A stretch of 64,000 nt of DNA from Kingdonia uniflora (lineage: Eukaryota; Streptophyta; Magnoliopsida; Ranunculales; Circaeasteraceae). The notes below the pieces were generated by a model. That model did no database searches, was not told where the DNA came from, and saw nothing but the letters and a program-made list of their open reading frames with translations. Below, one piece after another: positions 9,961-19,731 of the stretch. Position 1 is the first letter of the stretch. Every line of letters starts with the position of its first letter. A program made the position numbers and the translations under genes. The stretch spans positions 1,116,001 to 1,180,000 of the forward strand of contig JACGCM010000940.1 in assembly GCA_014058105.1 (NCBI GenBank). Reading direction: 5' to 3'.

Positions 9961-10757
9961 TATCGTTAAATAAATACCTATCCTGAATGGTTTAATTCTC
10001 GTGAGATCCCTGGTGCTACCCACATGACTCATAAATAGGCCCAAAATACACATCAGTAAGGTATACGCAACTCAGAAAACCCAAATACTGAAGAGCGGAG
10101 TGTAATTAAGAGGTGAGTTATCCTATTGATCTTGTCAACAAACCCGTTTTCCTTACTCATAATGTGCTGAATGTGAAAGCCAAAACCCTGGATGTAACTG
10201 AACCACTTTGCCTGCCTGTCCGTCAATGTCCTCTACTGGCTATGCATGTGCCGTAGCGCGTCATGATCAGAATGAATGATGAACTCTCGGTAAACCAAAT
10301 AATGTCGCCAGTGCCGCAGATACCATACCACTGCGAGTAACTCGATATCGTACGTGTTGTAGTTCAATTGTGCCCCAGATAATTTCTCACTGAAGTAGGC
10401 AACCGTCCTCCTTGACTGGCAACCGTCCTCCTTGACTGTGAAAGCGTAGCACCAATCCCCCGCCTTACATGCGTCGGTTGTAACCTCAAAAATTGGTCAT
10501 GAAAAATCTGAAAATGCAAGAACAGGAGTCATGGTAAGCTTCTGTTTGATCAATTGGAATGCCTCCTCAGCCTCAGGCATCCACTCAAAAGGCACATTTC
10601 CCATGGGGGTAGTGATTGGTGTCATTATACTGCTAAACCCATCTATGAATCGCCTGTAGAACATAGCCAGCCCATGAAAACTCCGTACCTATATCGTCGT
10701 GGTAGGAATTGGCCAGTTCCTGATCGTATCCACCTTCTCCTCATCAACCTTGATCCC
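9961..10757 (-). pseudogene. Gypsy 1 RNase H and connection, heavily decayed
   Basis: No long frame survives. On the minus strand SDHDALRHMHSQ near 10240-10280 is the conserved 'tDHkaL' helix of Gypsy RNase H, flanked by sequence matching the region before integrase. An 18-bp tandem repeat (GGCAACCGTCCTCCTTGACT) is duplicated around 10405-10440. Confidence 0.65.
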
Positions 10758-11330
10758 CTATGACGAAATAACGTACCCCAAAAACTGCACTAAATCAACG
10801 AGGAAAGAACACTTCTTCAACTGAAGAAATAACTGGTGCTGACGTAAGGCCTTTAAAACTCTCTCTACATGAACAAGATGTTCCTCCTTGGTGCAGCTGT
10901 GCATAAGAATATCATTGAAGTAGACCACCGTGAACCTCTCTACAATGCAGTCACGTAGAACCTCTGTCATTAAATGCATGAATGTGGACGGAGCATTAGA
11001 CAACCCAAAAGGCATTATCAACCACTCATACAGACCATCTTTAGTCTTAAATACTGTCTTCTACTCATCCCTTGGTCGCATACGAATTTGGTGGTACCCG
11101 CTCTTAAGATCAAGTTTAGAGAAAAACCTGGCGTCATAGAGGAATGGGGAATCTGTACTTCACTGTGATCTTGTTAACTGCCCGACACTCAACGCACATA
11201 CGGTAACTTTCGTCTTTTTGGGGGACTAAGAGTGTTGGAACGGCCACGGGTGACATACTCTCCCTCAAAACCCCCTTGGAACATAACTCTGCGACCTGTC
11301 TCTGTAACTCTGCATGCTCAGTTGGGGCCA
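10758..11330 (-). pseudogene. Gypsy 1 reverse transcriptase
   Basis: The frame at 10758-11021 shows MPFGLSNAPSTF, the hallmark Gypsy RT motif, then VVYFNDILMHS. The usual box is Y-[LV]-D-D, so the first catalytic Asp has become Asn. The preceding frame (from 11330 down) ends YRMCVECRAVNKITVKYRFP, the N-terminal RT motif. The two frames are separated by a frameshift near 11020-11130. Confidence 0.85.
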
Positions 11331-12129
11331 TGTGATAATGGGGTAAATTAGGCAGAGGTATCCCTGGAATCAAATCTATACTGTACTGAATATCTCGTAA
11401 TGGTGGTAGCTCCGGTGGATCGGGTTCTTGGCAGACGTCTGGAAACTGATCAAGAAGCGGCTGTAGCTCCTCAGGAACTGTTGTAGGAGAGGTAGACATT
11501 GCACGAACCAAATCGTAAGCAAGTCCTTGTCTCCTGCCCTCAGCTAGGAAATTACTTGACTTACTAGCTGGAGACTCTCTCGACGGTTGACCCACCCATC
11601 TCTGACGAATACCCTTCCACACGAAAACGTACACATTAGGACGCCCGATATGTATAGCGTTCATTTCCCACTGCCAAGACCTACCGAAGAGTAAATGACA
11701 AACATCCATCTTGATAACAATACATAAGATGGACTCTTCATATTCCCCCATCTTATTCTTCACACGTGTACAGTAAAACACTGATATCTCTCCTTGCTTA
11801 CCGTCCTTCTGTAACCAACTCAACGTAGCGACCTTGGGGTAAGGTACAAGATGAAGCCGTAATTTATCCGCTATGCTTTCAGAGATGAGGTTATCCGTCA
11901 GCCCCCCATCTATAATTAGTATCCAATTCCTTCCCCTGATCCTCTACCCGTGTGCAGAAAAGCGTATGTTTCTTCCAATACTCGTTGATGCCAGAGTTAT
12001 TATCATTGCTCTTCATCAGTGACCCATACAACGTGAGTGCTCGCCGAGGCACTCCCCACTTGACCTGTTTGTGAAGTAATGGGTCCAAAGTAATAACCCT
12101 CTTTGGTAGTCCCTCTTTGGCAATCATAT
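11331..12129 (-). pseudogene. Gypsy 1 protease and protease-RT linker
   Basis: This aspartic protease would process the polyprotein. On the minus strand, near 11890-11930, a shifted frame carries IIDGGLTDNLISESIA, where the family has D-[ST]-G; the active site reads DGG here. The frame 11134-11823 continues with LLFGRSWQWEMNA (the 'ILG..W' flap region), then the linker DQFPDVCQEPDPPELPPLRD typical before RT. The frame 11891-12127 covers the N-terminal side. Confidence 0.7.
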
Positions 12130-12741
12130 CTACTGCCTCAGTAGTGATCCTACTCTCTCTACGTCATTACAGACCTTGTCGGGATCCGCCGTCACTCCTA
12201 TGACTGCCCTTGCCAGAGCTACTGAATGCCCACCCTCTTCCTTCACTATTGTGACCCCCACGCCGACAGCTGTGGCTTGCCCCGTCGTCGTCGTTGGTGT
12301 GGTGTGCTCTGGTATCGACCCCACGGTGCACCCTATCGGCGGTGCTGCCCCGTTGGCTCTCTCCCCTTCTTCGCGGCGGCTATCTTCGGTGCCATCGTGG
12401 TCCCCTCTGTCGGAGCCGGGATTCCCCCCTCTAATACCATGCGCAACCCCGTGGATGGAGCTGTTTTCGAGGTTGTCCCCGTGGTTGCCGCGTCTCCTCC
12501 CTGCATTGCTCTTGTCACCATTGACTCTTTTCTCTCTCTCTCTCTCATTGGTGATGTTGTAGTTAACCCATCTGCAATCGTTCTTCAAATTCTAGGCAAG
12601 AGTTTTAGATTGGGGCTGGTCTTCTTTGGTTGGGCTTCTTGATGATTGGGATCGTTGATAGGGTGAACCATCGCATCAATGTCGCAACCTTCTCGTGGGA
12701 CTTTGATCGAGAAATCTTCAACACGTCTTCGTCTTCCCCAC
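12130..12741 (-). pseudogene. Gypsy 1 gag remnant, capsid domain missing
   Basis: A GC-richer, Gly/Arg/Thr-rich open stretch (152 residues, 12130-12588) occupies the place of gag. It lacks a capsid motif and has no CCHC knuckle that I can find. The gag N-terminal leader appears on the far side of Copia 1 at 17827-17990. The total gag region is far shorter than the 300-400 residues usual for Gypsy elements, so the capsid was probably deleted. Confidence 0.5.
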
Positions 12742-12905
12742 TGTTAGAGTAGCTTAAGCCTGATGGCATTTATGTCATTTTTACTTTCTCTCTTTGTTAT
12801 AGGCTATTAGAGCCTTCTCCTGTAACCCATATAACATTTTCTTCTAATGTAACACAACAACTCTTTTTCCTCTTCAATGGTAGATCCCTAAAACAAGGTT
12901 TATTA
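12742..12905 (+). repeat. Copia 1 5' LTR
   Basis: It matches 17662-17826 along its length, including AGCTTAAGCCTGA near the start and CTCTTCAATGGTAGATCCCT near the end. The expected CA end now reads TA. The PBS starts at the next base. Confidence 0.85.
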
Positions 12906-12917
12906 TGGTATAAGAGT
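12906..12917 (+). promoter_or_regulatory. Copia 1 primer binding site
   Basis: TGGTATAAGAGT matches the initiator tRNA-Met site TGGTATCAGAGC except at two positions, and abuts the LTR end. Confidence 0.75.
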
Positions 12918-13493
12918 GAGGTTTGGCGTCCTCAAAGAATGATTTGGAATCTCTGCTCTTGTTACTAGTTGATTAGATTTATGAATTTGTTTGGAAGATT
13001 TTTGTTTTTTGAAACCCTCATCTACTCCAATGCTGAAATCTATGTGGTGCCGATTCCTTCTTCTGATTAGGGTATTTGGACTCTACTCCATTGATGGTTG
13101 GGTTTCAATCGAGTGATTGAGTTATCTTTGTTACTCATCTCTTGCTGATTTGCTTGTTGTTATTGCTGAATTAGTTTTGAAGCAGTTTGAATCCATGTTT
13201 GGGGCTGTTTAATTTATGGTTCAAGGGTTGTTTGATTCCATATTTGGGTTCCTTTGATTTTTGGTTCAAGTGTTGTTTGATTACATGCTTGGGGTTGATT
13301 GATTTCTGACTCCGTTTTTCTGAAATTAGTTGGTGCTGGAGTGAATGTTGGTCTAGTTTCATAGTACCAAAACTCTGTTTGGTTTGATGGTATAAAGATG
13401 TATCATTATCTGATTTGTTGGCTATCCATTGATGTTGGGTGTATAAATACTTCTTCTGTCTAGTTGATTGATTGGGATAATTAGTGTCACAAA

Positions 13494-14345
13494 ATGGTTG
13501 ATGATAAATTTGATTTACAAACAATTAATCCGAAGTTAACAGGGCTAACTATGCGTTTTGGAGCGACACTATGACGTACTTTATCATGGGTAAAGGGTTA
13601 TGGGACTATATTGATTGTGCAATTATGAAGCCTACCGACTCAGAAAAACTAACATTTGCAAATGACTTGAGAAAATGGCAAATGAACGACTCCAAAATTA
13701 TTACATGGATTAGCAATTCTATAGAGTTATCCATTGGTGTTCAACTAACTAAGTTCCAAACGGCTAAGGAAAGGTAGGATCATCTGAAAAAGTTGTTTAC
13801 TAAATCAAATTTTGCTCGTCAATACTAATTGGAGGTTGATGTCTGTGGTGTTAGGCAGGGTGATCGTAACATTCAAGAGTTTTATGGCGTAATGACTGCT
13901 CTTTGGGATCAACTTGCTTTGACTGAGCCACTGGGGCTCACTACTTGTGTGGATTGGATCACGTATTGCGAGCAACAGCGGTTAGTACAGTTTTTGGTTG
14001 TATTGCGTGATGACTTTGAGACTTTATGAGGTTCTATTCTCCATAGAGATCCCCTTCCTAGTGTCGATTATGTTGTTAGTGAGCTTCTTGTTGAGGAGGA
14101 TCGCTTGAGGACGCAAGTAGGGAAAGGGATTCTTACTATACCCACTTAGTCAGTTTTGGCTATTCAACCATCGGTTCACTCTCAATCTCATATTTCTTAT
14201 CAAAAGCAACAATATCATCGACCTCGTGACGAGTGTACCTTTTGTCACCAGAAAGGCTATTAGAAGAGTCAGTGCCCAAAGAGACTACAACAGCAAAGCC
14301 GGGGATCAACCCCGTGGATATCTCCGCGGCAGTTTAGAGGTCCTT
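13494..14345 (+). pseudogene. Copia 1 gag with zinc knuckle
   Basis: Gag packages element RNA. The sequence starts MVDDKFDLQTINPKLTG at 13494 and proceeds in several frames through MGKGLWDYIDC, VRQGDRNIQEFYGVMTALWDQL and LVEEDRLRTQVGKGIL. The zinc knuckle near 14230-14275 reads CTFCHQKGY-stop-KSQCP, where the family has CX2CX4HX4C. The His codon is now TAT (Tyr) and the next codon is TAG. In-frame stops also occur at about 13776, 13827, 14027 and 14148. Confidence 0.85.
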
Positions 14346-14569
14346 AACCCTATGGAGAAACACCTCCATACCAATATGTTAGACCTCCTACACAATATCA
14401 GCAGGGCTCACCTGCTCCTCCAGCTCAGCATGCAGATCCTACTTAGTCAGTAGTAGTACCCTATAGTGATGCATCTTTTTCTGATGTTGTAGCTCAGATA
14501 GAGCATTTTCTTTTCCAGCGTCCCGATAACATTCCACATGCTAGTTCTACCTCATCCGGTGTACCTTTA

Positions 14570-14905
14570 GGTAGTTGTCGTACCACTCGGATTTTTGATT
14601 TTGGTGCCACACATCATATTACTATCGATCGATTCATTTTTACGTGCCTTAAATGTCTTTCTACCATTAGCGTTACTGCAGCTAATGGAGCGTATATGCC
14701 CTTAGTTGGTGTTGGTCCTGTTTCAACACCAAATTTGTCTCTGCGTGATGTTTATTTTCTCTCCATCTTACTTTTTGATTTTTGTTAGTCAGTTTTGTAT
14801 CTATGGTTATTTTGTTTACTTATTTGACTCCTATTGTTTTGTGCAGGACCGTCATTCTCAGAGGCTGATTGAGACCGGTGTCGTAGAGATGGCGGTCTAT
14901 ACGTT
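14570..14905 (+). pseudogene. Copia 1 protease region
   Basis: TTRIFDFGATHHIT near 14580-14610 matches the Copia aspartic protease motif D-S-G-A-[ST]-H-H, with the Ser replaced by Phe. NGAYMPLVGVG and LSLRDVYF follow as expected. The end of the domain has small indels and moves to another frame. Confidence 0.75.
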
Positions 14906-15680
14906 TTAGAAATTTTTTAACCTTCTGCTAGAGCTGCTTCTACTAGTTCATCTGTTGATTTGTCTTCATTTCATTTAGGATTTAAATCTAGTAATTTTTA
15001 CATATGGCATGCTAGATTAGGTCATGTGTTTGGATCCCGACTAAAGTATCTAGTTTCTATTAGAGCTTTCAGTAATGTCCATTGTCATGATATTTCTGAG
15101 TGTTCTAGTTGTAAACTCGGAAAATTTGTTGCTTTACCATTTTTTATTAGCCCATCTGTTTCTTTTGCTCCTTTTGATTTAGTTCACTCTGATGTGTGGG
15201 GCCTGCTCCTCATCCTACAAAAGGAGGGTCCAGATATTATGTTTCGTTCATTGATGATTATTCTCACTATTGTTGGGTATTTTTTATAAAACGTCGATCA
15301 GAGTTTCTTTTTGTATTCCAAGCCTTTAAAACTATGATCCAAACATAATTTTCTATTGTTATAAAATGTTTTCGGGGTGACTTGGGAGGAGAGTATACTT
15401 CTGGTGATTTTGCTGATTTGTTGGCATCATATGGGACTATTTATCAGTCTTCATATACTGAAACTCCTTAGTAGAATGGGGTTGCTGAGAGAAAACATCG
15501 GCATATCATGGAGACTGTAAGATCTGTGTTCATTTATGCATCTGTGCCTAGTATCTTTTGGGGTGAGGTAGTCCTTATAGCTGTTTACATAATTAATCGG
15601 ATTCCAACGGTTCTCACTGCTTAAAATTCTCCATATGAGCGTTTATATAGAAGATCTCCAAATTACTCTATCTTGAAGGT
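14906..15680 (+). pseudogene. Copia 1 integrase
   Basis: The frame 14960-15289 contains WHARLGHVFGSRLKYL and CSSCKLGKFVALPF (HHCC finger of the pre-integrase region), then FDLVHSDVWG (first core Asp region). Further on, other frames carry FRGDLGGEYTS near 15375 (second Asp region) and GVAERKHRHI near 15480 (catalytic Glu region). A TAG stop replaces a Gln codon at about 15470, and frames change at least twice. Confidence 0.85.
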
Positions 15681-16990
15681 TTTTGGTTGTACTTGCTTTG
15701 TACTGTGCCATAAGGTTGATCGTGGTAAGCTTTCTCGTCGATCTATTATGTGTGTTTTTTCTTGGCTACAGTGATACTCAGAAGGGGTACAGATGCTATG
15801 ATCATACTAGTCAGAAATTATACGTGTCTCGCCATATAGTTTTTTTGGAGCGCATTCCTCTATATTTGATTCCTGATCGTTCACGAGAGATTCACGAGTC
15901 TGAATTGCATTTTGTAGATCCCTTTCCTACGGATGACACTAACTCTTTATCTGATATACCGGCCATAATACTTGTCATTGAGTATATTCCATTGACTCCT
16001 GTTTCCGTTGGACCAGCTCCTCGATGTAATCCGGTATGTGACTGTCGTCCTCCCAATAAGTTTGATTTTTCCAACTCTTGTTATTCGACAGAGTTTGTTT
16101 CATTTCTGAGCACTATCCACAGTCACTCTGAGCCGACCTCTTACAAAGATGTAAGAGGCCAACAATGATCCTCTTTGGGGAGCTACCTGCTTTACACAAA
16201 ACGGGAACTTGGGACTTGATGCCTCTACCTTTAGGGAAGCATGTTGTTAGAAGCCGCTGGATTTATAAGATAAAGACAAAATTCGATGGATCAGTGGAGC
16301 GGTACAAGGCTCGTCTTATAGCTCATGGTTTTACGCAAGAGTATGGGATTGATTATGAGGAGACTTTTGCTCCCATAACAAAGATGACCACTGTTCGTCT
16401 CTTGATTGCTATTGCATCTACCCGCCAATGGGACTTGTCTCAACTGGATGTAAAGAATGCCTTTTTTGCATGGTGATCTGGCTGAGGAAGTGTACATGAG
16501 TCCTCCTCCAGGAGTCATTCACTCGCCTGGTGTGAAGTCTGCAAACTTCACAAGGCTCTGTATGTCTGAAACGAACGGCTTGTGCTTGGTTTGAGAAGTT
16601 TTCATCAATTATCTGTTGGTATGGTTTTCGATCTAGTGAACATGTTATGCTCTGTTTGTGCATACTACAGTTGTGGGTAGTGTATTTTTTCTTTTGTATG
16701 TTAATGATATGATTTTGATTGGAATGATCCTACTGGCATATCTGTGTTGAAGCTTCAGTTACAACAAATGTTTGAGATGAAGGATCTGGGACATCTTCGT
16801 TATTTTCTTGGCATTAAGGTAACCTCGTCTCCTAAAGGCTACTTATTGTCTCAGTATAAGTATGTTGCAGATGTTATTCAGAGAGCGCGACTTGCTGATT
16901 CCTGAATTAATGATACTCATTTTGAGTTTCACGTTTGTCTCACTCCTTCTTATGGTGTACCTTTGGGAGATCCTACACTGTACCGGGTCA
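15681..16990 (+). pseudogene. Copia 1 reverse transcriptase (RVT_2)
   Basis: The frame 16165-16476 reads GTWDLMPLP, SRWIYKIKTKFDGSVERYKA, FTQEYGIDYEETFAP and LDVKNAFF, the conserved N-terminal half of Copia RT with its first catalytic Asp. The frame then breaks at AW-stop. The catalytic YVDD box near 16690-16715 reads LLYVNDMILIG, so the first Asp of the pair is now Asn. The integrase-RT linker (15683-16168) includes GYSDTQKGYRCYD. Confidence 0.85.
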
Positions 16991-17009
16991 TTGTTGGTAG
17001 TCTGTTTAC

Positions 17010-17661
17010 TTGACGATCACTCGACCTGATATCACCTGTGTTGTTCATATTGTCAGTCAGTTTGTTTCTGCTCCTACAACCGTGCATTGGGCTGCTGCCA
17101 TTCGTATCCTCAGGTACATTTGCGGTACTTTGTTTCAGACCTTACTAATTCCGGCATCTTCATCGTTAGGTCTTCGAGCTTATTCTGATGCTGATTGGGC
17201 CGGGGATCCAACAGATCGACGATCCACAGCTTGCTTTTGTATCTTTTTTTTTGGGCGATTTTTTTATTTCTTGGCGGAGTAAGAAGCAGAATGTTGTTTC
17301 TCAATCTTCCTCGGAGGCTGAGTACCGTGCTATGGCTGTGACTGCGGGCGAGATAGTATGGCTCCGTTGGCTTCTTGTCGATTTAGGAGTTTCTTTCGAT
17401 CCCACCCCTATGTATTGTGACAACAAAAGTGACATTCAAATTGCCCACAATTCTGTATTTCATGAGCGCGCAAAGCATATCGGGATTGATTGTTACTTTA
17501 CTCGCCATCATCTTAAGCAGAGCACTTTTTCTTTGCCTTACATTTCGTCTCAGATGAACTGGCCGACTTTTTCACGAAGTCTCACACTATGCAGCGCTTC
17601 CGCTTTCTCGTTAGCAAACTCTCGATGTTACTTGCTCTACCATCATGAGTTTCAGGGAGGA
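17010..17661 (+). pseudogene. Copia 1 RNase H and polypurine tract
   Basis: Two overlapping frames (17010-17282, 17188-17667) carry TRPDITCVVHIVSQF, AYSDADWAGDPTDRRST (catalytic Asp), WRSKKQNVVSQSSSEAEYRA (catalytic Glu) and MYCDNKSDIQIAHN (catalytic Asp). A one-base shift near 17240 inside a T run separates them. Purine-rich CAGGGAGGA at 17653-17661 immediately precedes the 3' LTR and is the polypurine tract. Confidence 0.85.
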
Positions 17662-17826
17662 TGCTAGAGTAGCTTAAGCCTGAGGGAATTTATGTCATTC
17701 TTACTTTCTCTTTTTGTTGTAAGCTATTAGAGCCTTCTCCTGTAACCCATATAACATTACATTCTTCTAATGTCACACAACTCCTTTTCCTCTTCAATGG
17801 TAGATCCCTAATACAATGTTTATTTA
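17662..17826 (+). repeat. Copia 1 3' LTR
   Basis: Direct copy of the 5' LTR, with a small insertion (CATTA) and scattered substitutions. It is followed by the TSD CCCAC. Confidence 0.85.
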
Positions 17827-17990
17827 CCCACCTATTAGATCAATCGCACGGTGAACCTCTCTTTCCGTCGTCTCTTCGTAGTGTTTCATCTCCAAGCCAT
17901 CTCCATCGAATTTCTTCGATTCCTCTGTCACAACTCCCGCTTCCAACCTTGCAATCTCAAGAATTGCACGAACGTAGAGGGCAAACCTAA

Positions 17991-18002
17991 GATTTGGTAC
18001 CA
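17991..18002 (-). promoter_or_regulatory. Gypsy 1 primer binding site
   Basis: On the minus strand TGGTACCAAATC starts three bases after the 5' LTR. It begins with the TGG required to pair with a tRNA CCA end; the tRNA is not certain. Confidence 0.6.
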
Positions 18003-18005
18003 AGT

Positions 18006-18198
18006 TGTTAATTACTAAGTTTGCAGAAGCACAAATCAGTTTATCAAATTGAAATAAAGGGTTTCAAGAGTTTTACCCAAAACTCTAACAAGAGAACTAA
18101 AAAACAAAGAATCTCCTAACATTATATAGAGAAAATTGAAAGGAAAATAGAAGGTACTTCGTCTTGTGGGGAGACGACCCATGAGGCATGATCTATCA
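18006..18198 (-). repeat. Gypsy 1 5' LTR (193 bp)
   Basis: Direct copy of 8472-8655. TGTTAATTACTAAG on + is its outer end next to the PBS. It is followed on + by the TSD ATATT. Confidence 0.9.
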
Positions 18199-18307
18199 AT
18201 ATTAAATAAGAGCAAATCTCGGGAGCCAAAATGGGAATTTACAACGGAAAACAGGATTTCGACTAACCCAATAAGAAAGAGTGCCAAGTGTATCCATTAT
18301 TACTCCT

Positions 18308-18780
18308 TCAATGCCTTCATCATCTAATATAATACCCTTAGGGACCGGCTTAGCAAAATCTATGTCAATAAGAACACTAGCATAGAACCCAACCTCTTTC
18401 TGCCTTGTATTGTGATAAACTCTAATCGAGTTTCCAATAGCCTTACCCATGACCAATATTCCATGCGAAACCCTGGGACTCTAACCCAAAGCAGACCAGG
18501 GCATTGGAGTTTTATGATTCTCAGATTAAACTTTCTAGTCCATGGCAAGTCTCATAGGCTGACCCTCTATGAACCAAATACCCCATCTCCATATTTTCAA
18601 TTTATCTTCATCATTATCATGGAAAATGGATTCCTTTCCTTGGTTTTCCAAAATCCAAGCACATCTGACCAATAGCTTTTCTTTGGATCCTGTTTGTGAT
18701 GATGTGATTTCTTTATCTCCTTTTAAAACAGATGGTTCATTGTCCAATATATTGCAGTTCTTTATGAATCAATAAGTGAA
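18308..18780 (-). pseudogene. LINE A ORF1, N-terminal half (DUF4283-type)
   Basis: On the minus strand the pieces read LVRCAWILENQGKES, then ISSA-like LRIIKLQCPGLLWVRVPG, then MGKAIGNSIRV and SVLIDIDFAKPVPKGIILDD. This matches the DUF4283-containing N-terminal domain of plant LINE ORF1 just before the zinc knuckle. The frame breaks at least twice (18456/18548 and 18535). DDEGIE ends at the 13-bp TSD, and the matching EGIEVWQ resumes at about 8430, which proves the two halves were once continuous. Confidence 0.8.
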
Positions 18781-19144
18781 CGTGCACAAGTTGAGAACCT
18801 GTAAGAGCTTAGAAGCGATACTTTGGTCTGTTATTCAGTTAATTAGTTAAATATTCGCAACAATTGACCTATAAAGAAACCTATTTCCTCACTAAGGACT
18901 GGAAGTTAGAATTTACTCTTATCCTTATATTCCTTTATGGCATACCTCCCGCTCAAGTAAATTAAGTATTGACTGCTGTGTAGAACGAGTAAACACTAGG
19001 GGTTTGCGAGATTACATAGAAAAAAACTATCGAGCAGTCCCAAGTTGATGAATAAATAGAGTTTGATAAAGATTAAACGAAGTCTGCTCTTGAGATATTT
19101 ATCTTTCTATAGACCCTTACGTTGTTGTAAAACCTCCTTTTCAA
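18781..19144 (+). other. Intron sequence, nothing recognised
   Basis: AT-rich, no open frame. The last bases are pyrimidine-rich (CCTCCTTTTCAA) as before an acceptor, but the AG is AA. Confidence 0.4.
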
Positions 19145-19324
19145 TTCATCGGGGCTAGTTTGGGAAATTCGAAGCTAAGCATGCAAACCGATAATGGCCA
19201 GATGGGCATGCCGAGTAATGTTTGTTGTGTTGTTGTTGAACCTGAAAACTTGCCTCATAAAGAATCACACGAGGAAGCTGACTTTCGGCGTTGTTATCCA
19301 ACTGGCTCTAGATCTTGCACGAGG
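19145..19324 (+). pseudogene. MAPKKK pseudogene, exon with subdomains V-VIa
   Basis: In frame: FIGASLGNSKLSMQTDNG, then PSNVCCVVVE. After that the correct reading moves to another frame (LKTCLIKNHTRKLTFG, then VVIQLALDLARG). About 16-17 bases that would encode the family's YLPGG hinge segment are missing, which explains the shift. The 3' end GAGG|GTGAAA is a plausible donor (GT at 19325-19326) and joins in phase to the next exon. The acceptor before FIG is AA rather than AG. Confidence 0.85.
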
Positions 19325-19421
19325 GTGAAACTCCTAAACCTTGCATATGTTTTTATTCGTTTGGTATGTTTTATTTGATTGTTTTTAATCTTAGAGTTTG
19401 TTTCGTTTATCCTTTTTATAG

Positions 19422-19596
19422 GTTAAGTTACCTTCATTCCAAGAAGATTGTTCACAGAGATGTAAAGAATGAGAACATGCTTTTAGATAGGACGCGCACT
19501 TTAAAAATAGCTGACTTTGGAGTTGTTCGAATTGAGGCTCAAAATCCCAGTGATATGACAGGCAAAACGGGGACCCTTGGCTACATGGCTTCAGAG
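19422..19596 (+). pseudogene. MAPKKK pseudogene, catalytic-loop exon (subdomains VIb-VIII)
   Basis: The exon reads LSYLHSKKIVHRDVKNENML (HRD loop with catalytic Asp), then LKIADFGVVRIEA (DFG) and TGTLGYMASE. The family's APE motif is ASE here. It lies between an AG acceptor (19420-19421) and a GT donor (GAG|GTAGAA, GT at 19597-19598). The frame is fully open and well conserved, so decay of the gene is likely recent relative to the neighbouring LINEs. Confidence 0.9.
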
Positions 19597-19731
19597 GTAG
19601 AATGTCTTCCTTTTTGCCTATATTATAGTAGTACTTCCTTTTGCAAAATGTACGCGGTTGAATTAATCACATAAAGGGAATTAAAAGAATCAGACAGAAA
19701 ATCTATAATAGTTTTGAAAGGTACCTCAGTT

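Larger units (their letters stand above)
12742..17826 (+). mobile_element. Copia 1: decayed Ty1/copia element inside Gypsy 1
   Basis: LTRs of about 164 bp (12742-12905 and 17662-17826) begin TGTTAGAG/TGCTAGAG and are flanked by the 5-bp repeat CCCAC (12737-12741, 17827-17831). The PBS TGGTATAAGAG at 12906 resembles the initiator-tRNA-Met site. Between them lie gag with a zinc knuckle, protease, integrase, reverse transcriptase and RNase H in Copia order on +. Stops and frameshifts occur in every domain. Confidence 0.9.
8472..18198 (-). mobile_element. Gypsy 1: chromovirus-type LTR retrotransposon, with Copia 1 nested in it
   Basis: Direct LTRs (8472-8655 and 18006-18198) start and end with TG...CA and are flanked by the 5-bp TSD ATATT (8467-8471, 18199-18203). 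On the minus strand, a PBS-like TGGTACCAAATC follows the 5' LTR and a purine tract (AAGAGGGGAGAG) precedes the 3' LTR. Protease, RT, RNase H, integrase and a chromodomain follow in Gypsy order, all broken. The capsid part of gag is not found. Copia 1 (12742-17826) sits in the gag region. Confidence 0.9.
8434..18307 (-). mobile_element. 5'-truncated LINE tail (142 bp) with 13-bp TSD, split by Gypsy 1
   Basis: A perfect 13-bp direct repeat TCAATGCCTTCAT flanks the insert (8421-8433 and 18308-18320) inside LINE A ORF1. Removing Gypsy 1 leaves 38 + 104 bp. On the minus strand this ends TTTACCTCTTC followed by an A-rich tail, typical of a LINE 3' end. No coding domain survives, and a SINE with a LINE-like tail cannot be excluded. 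The TSD length and A-tail support target-primed reverse transcription. Confidence 0.75.
3690..18780 (-). mobile_element. LINE A: near full-length L1-type element, disrupted by nested insertions
   Basis: On the minus strand the order is ORF1 (about 18780-18308, resuming at 8433-7215), endonuclease (7218-6550), reverse transcriptase (6690-5607), a connecting zinc-ribbon-like region (5078-4701) and RNase H (4492-4001). It ends near 3690 in an A-rich tail, seen on + as repeated TTTTA. About 9.87 kb of other elements lie inside ORF1. Tandem duplications of 119 bp and 219 bp add further damage. A clean TSD for LINE A itself was not found. Confidence 0.85.
3472..19144 (+). other. Kinase pseudogene intron enlarged to 15.7 kb by nested transposons
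   Basis: The exon ending in VTK at 3471 and the exon starting FIG at 19145 are adjacent codons in the family, so everything between is one phase-0 intron. The GT donor is intact. The acceptor position reads CAA instead of CAG (19142-19144). The intron now holds LINE A, a truncated LINE, Gypsy 1 and Copia 1. About 220 bases at the left and about 360 bases at the right (18781-19144) look like original intron, with nothing else recognised. Confidence 0.8.

Noticed and set aside
12176..12642. Two + strand open frames of 128 and 138 residues as genes
   Set aside because: They are antisense to the GC-rich Gypsy 1 gag remnant and show no domain.
8472..18198. Endogenous pararetrovirus or retrovirus
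   Set aside because: LTRs, TSDs, integrase and chromodomain identify Gypsy. No movement, coat or envelope gene is visible.
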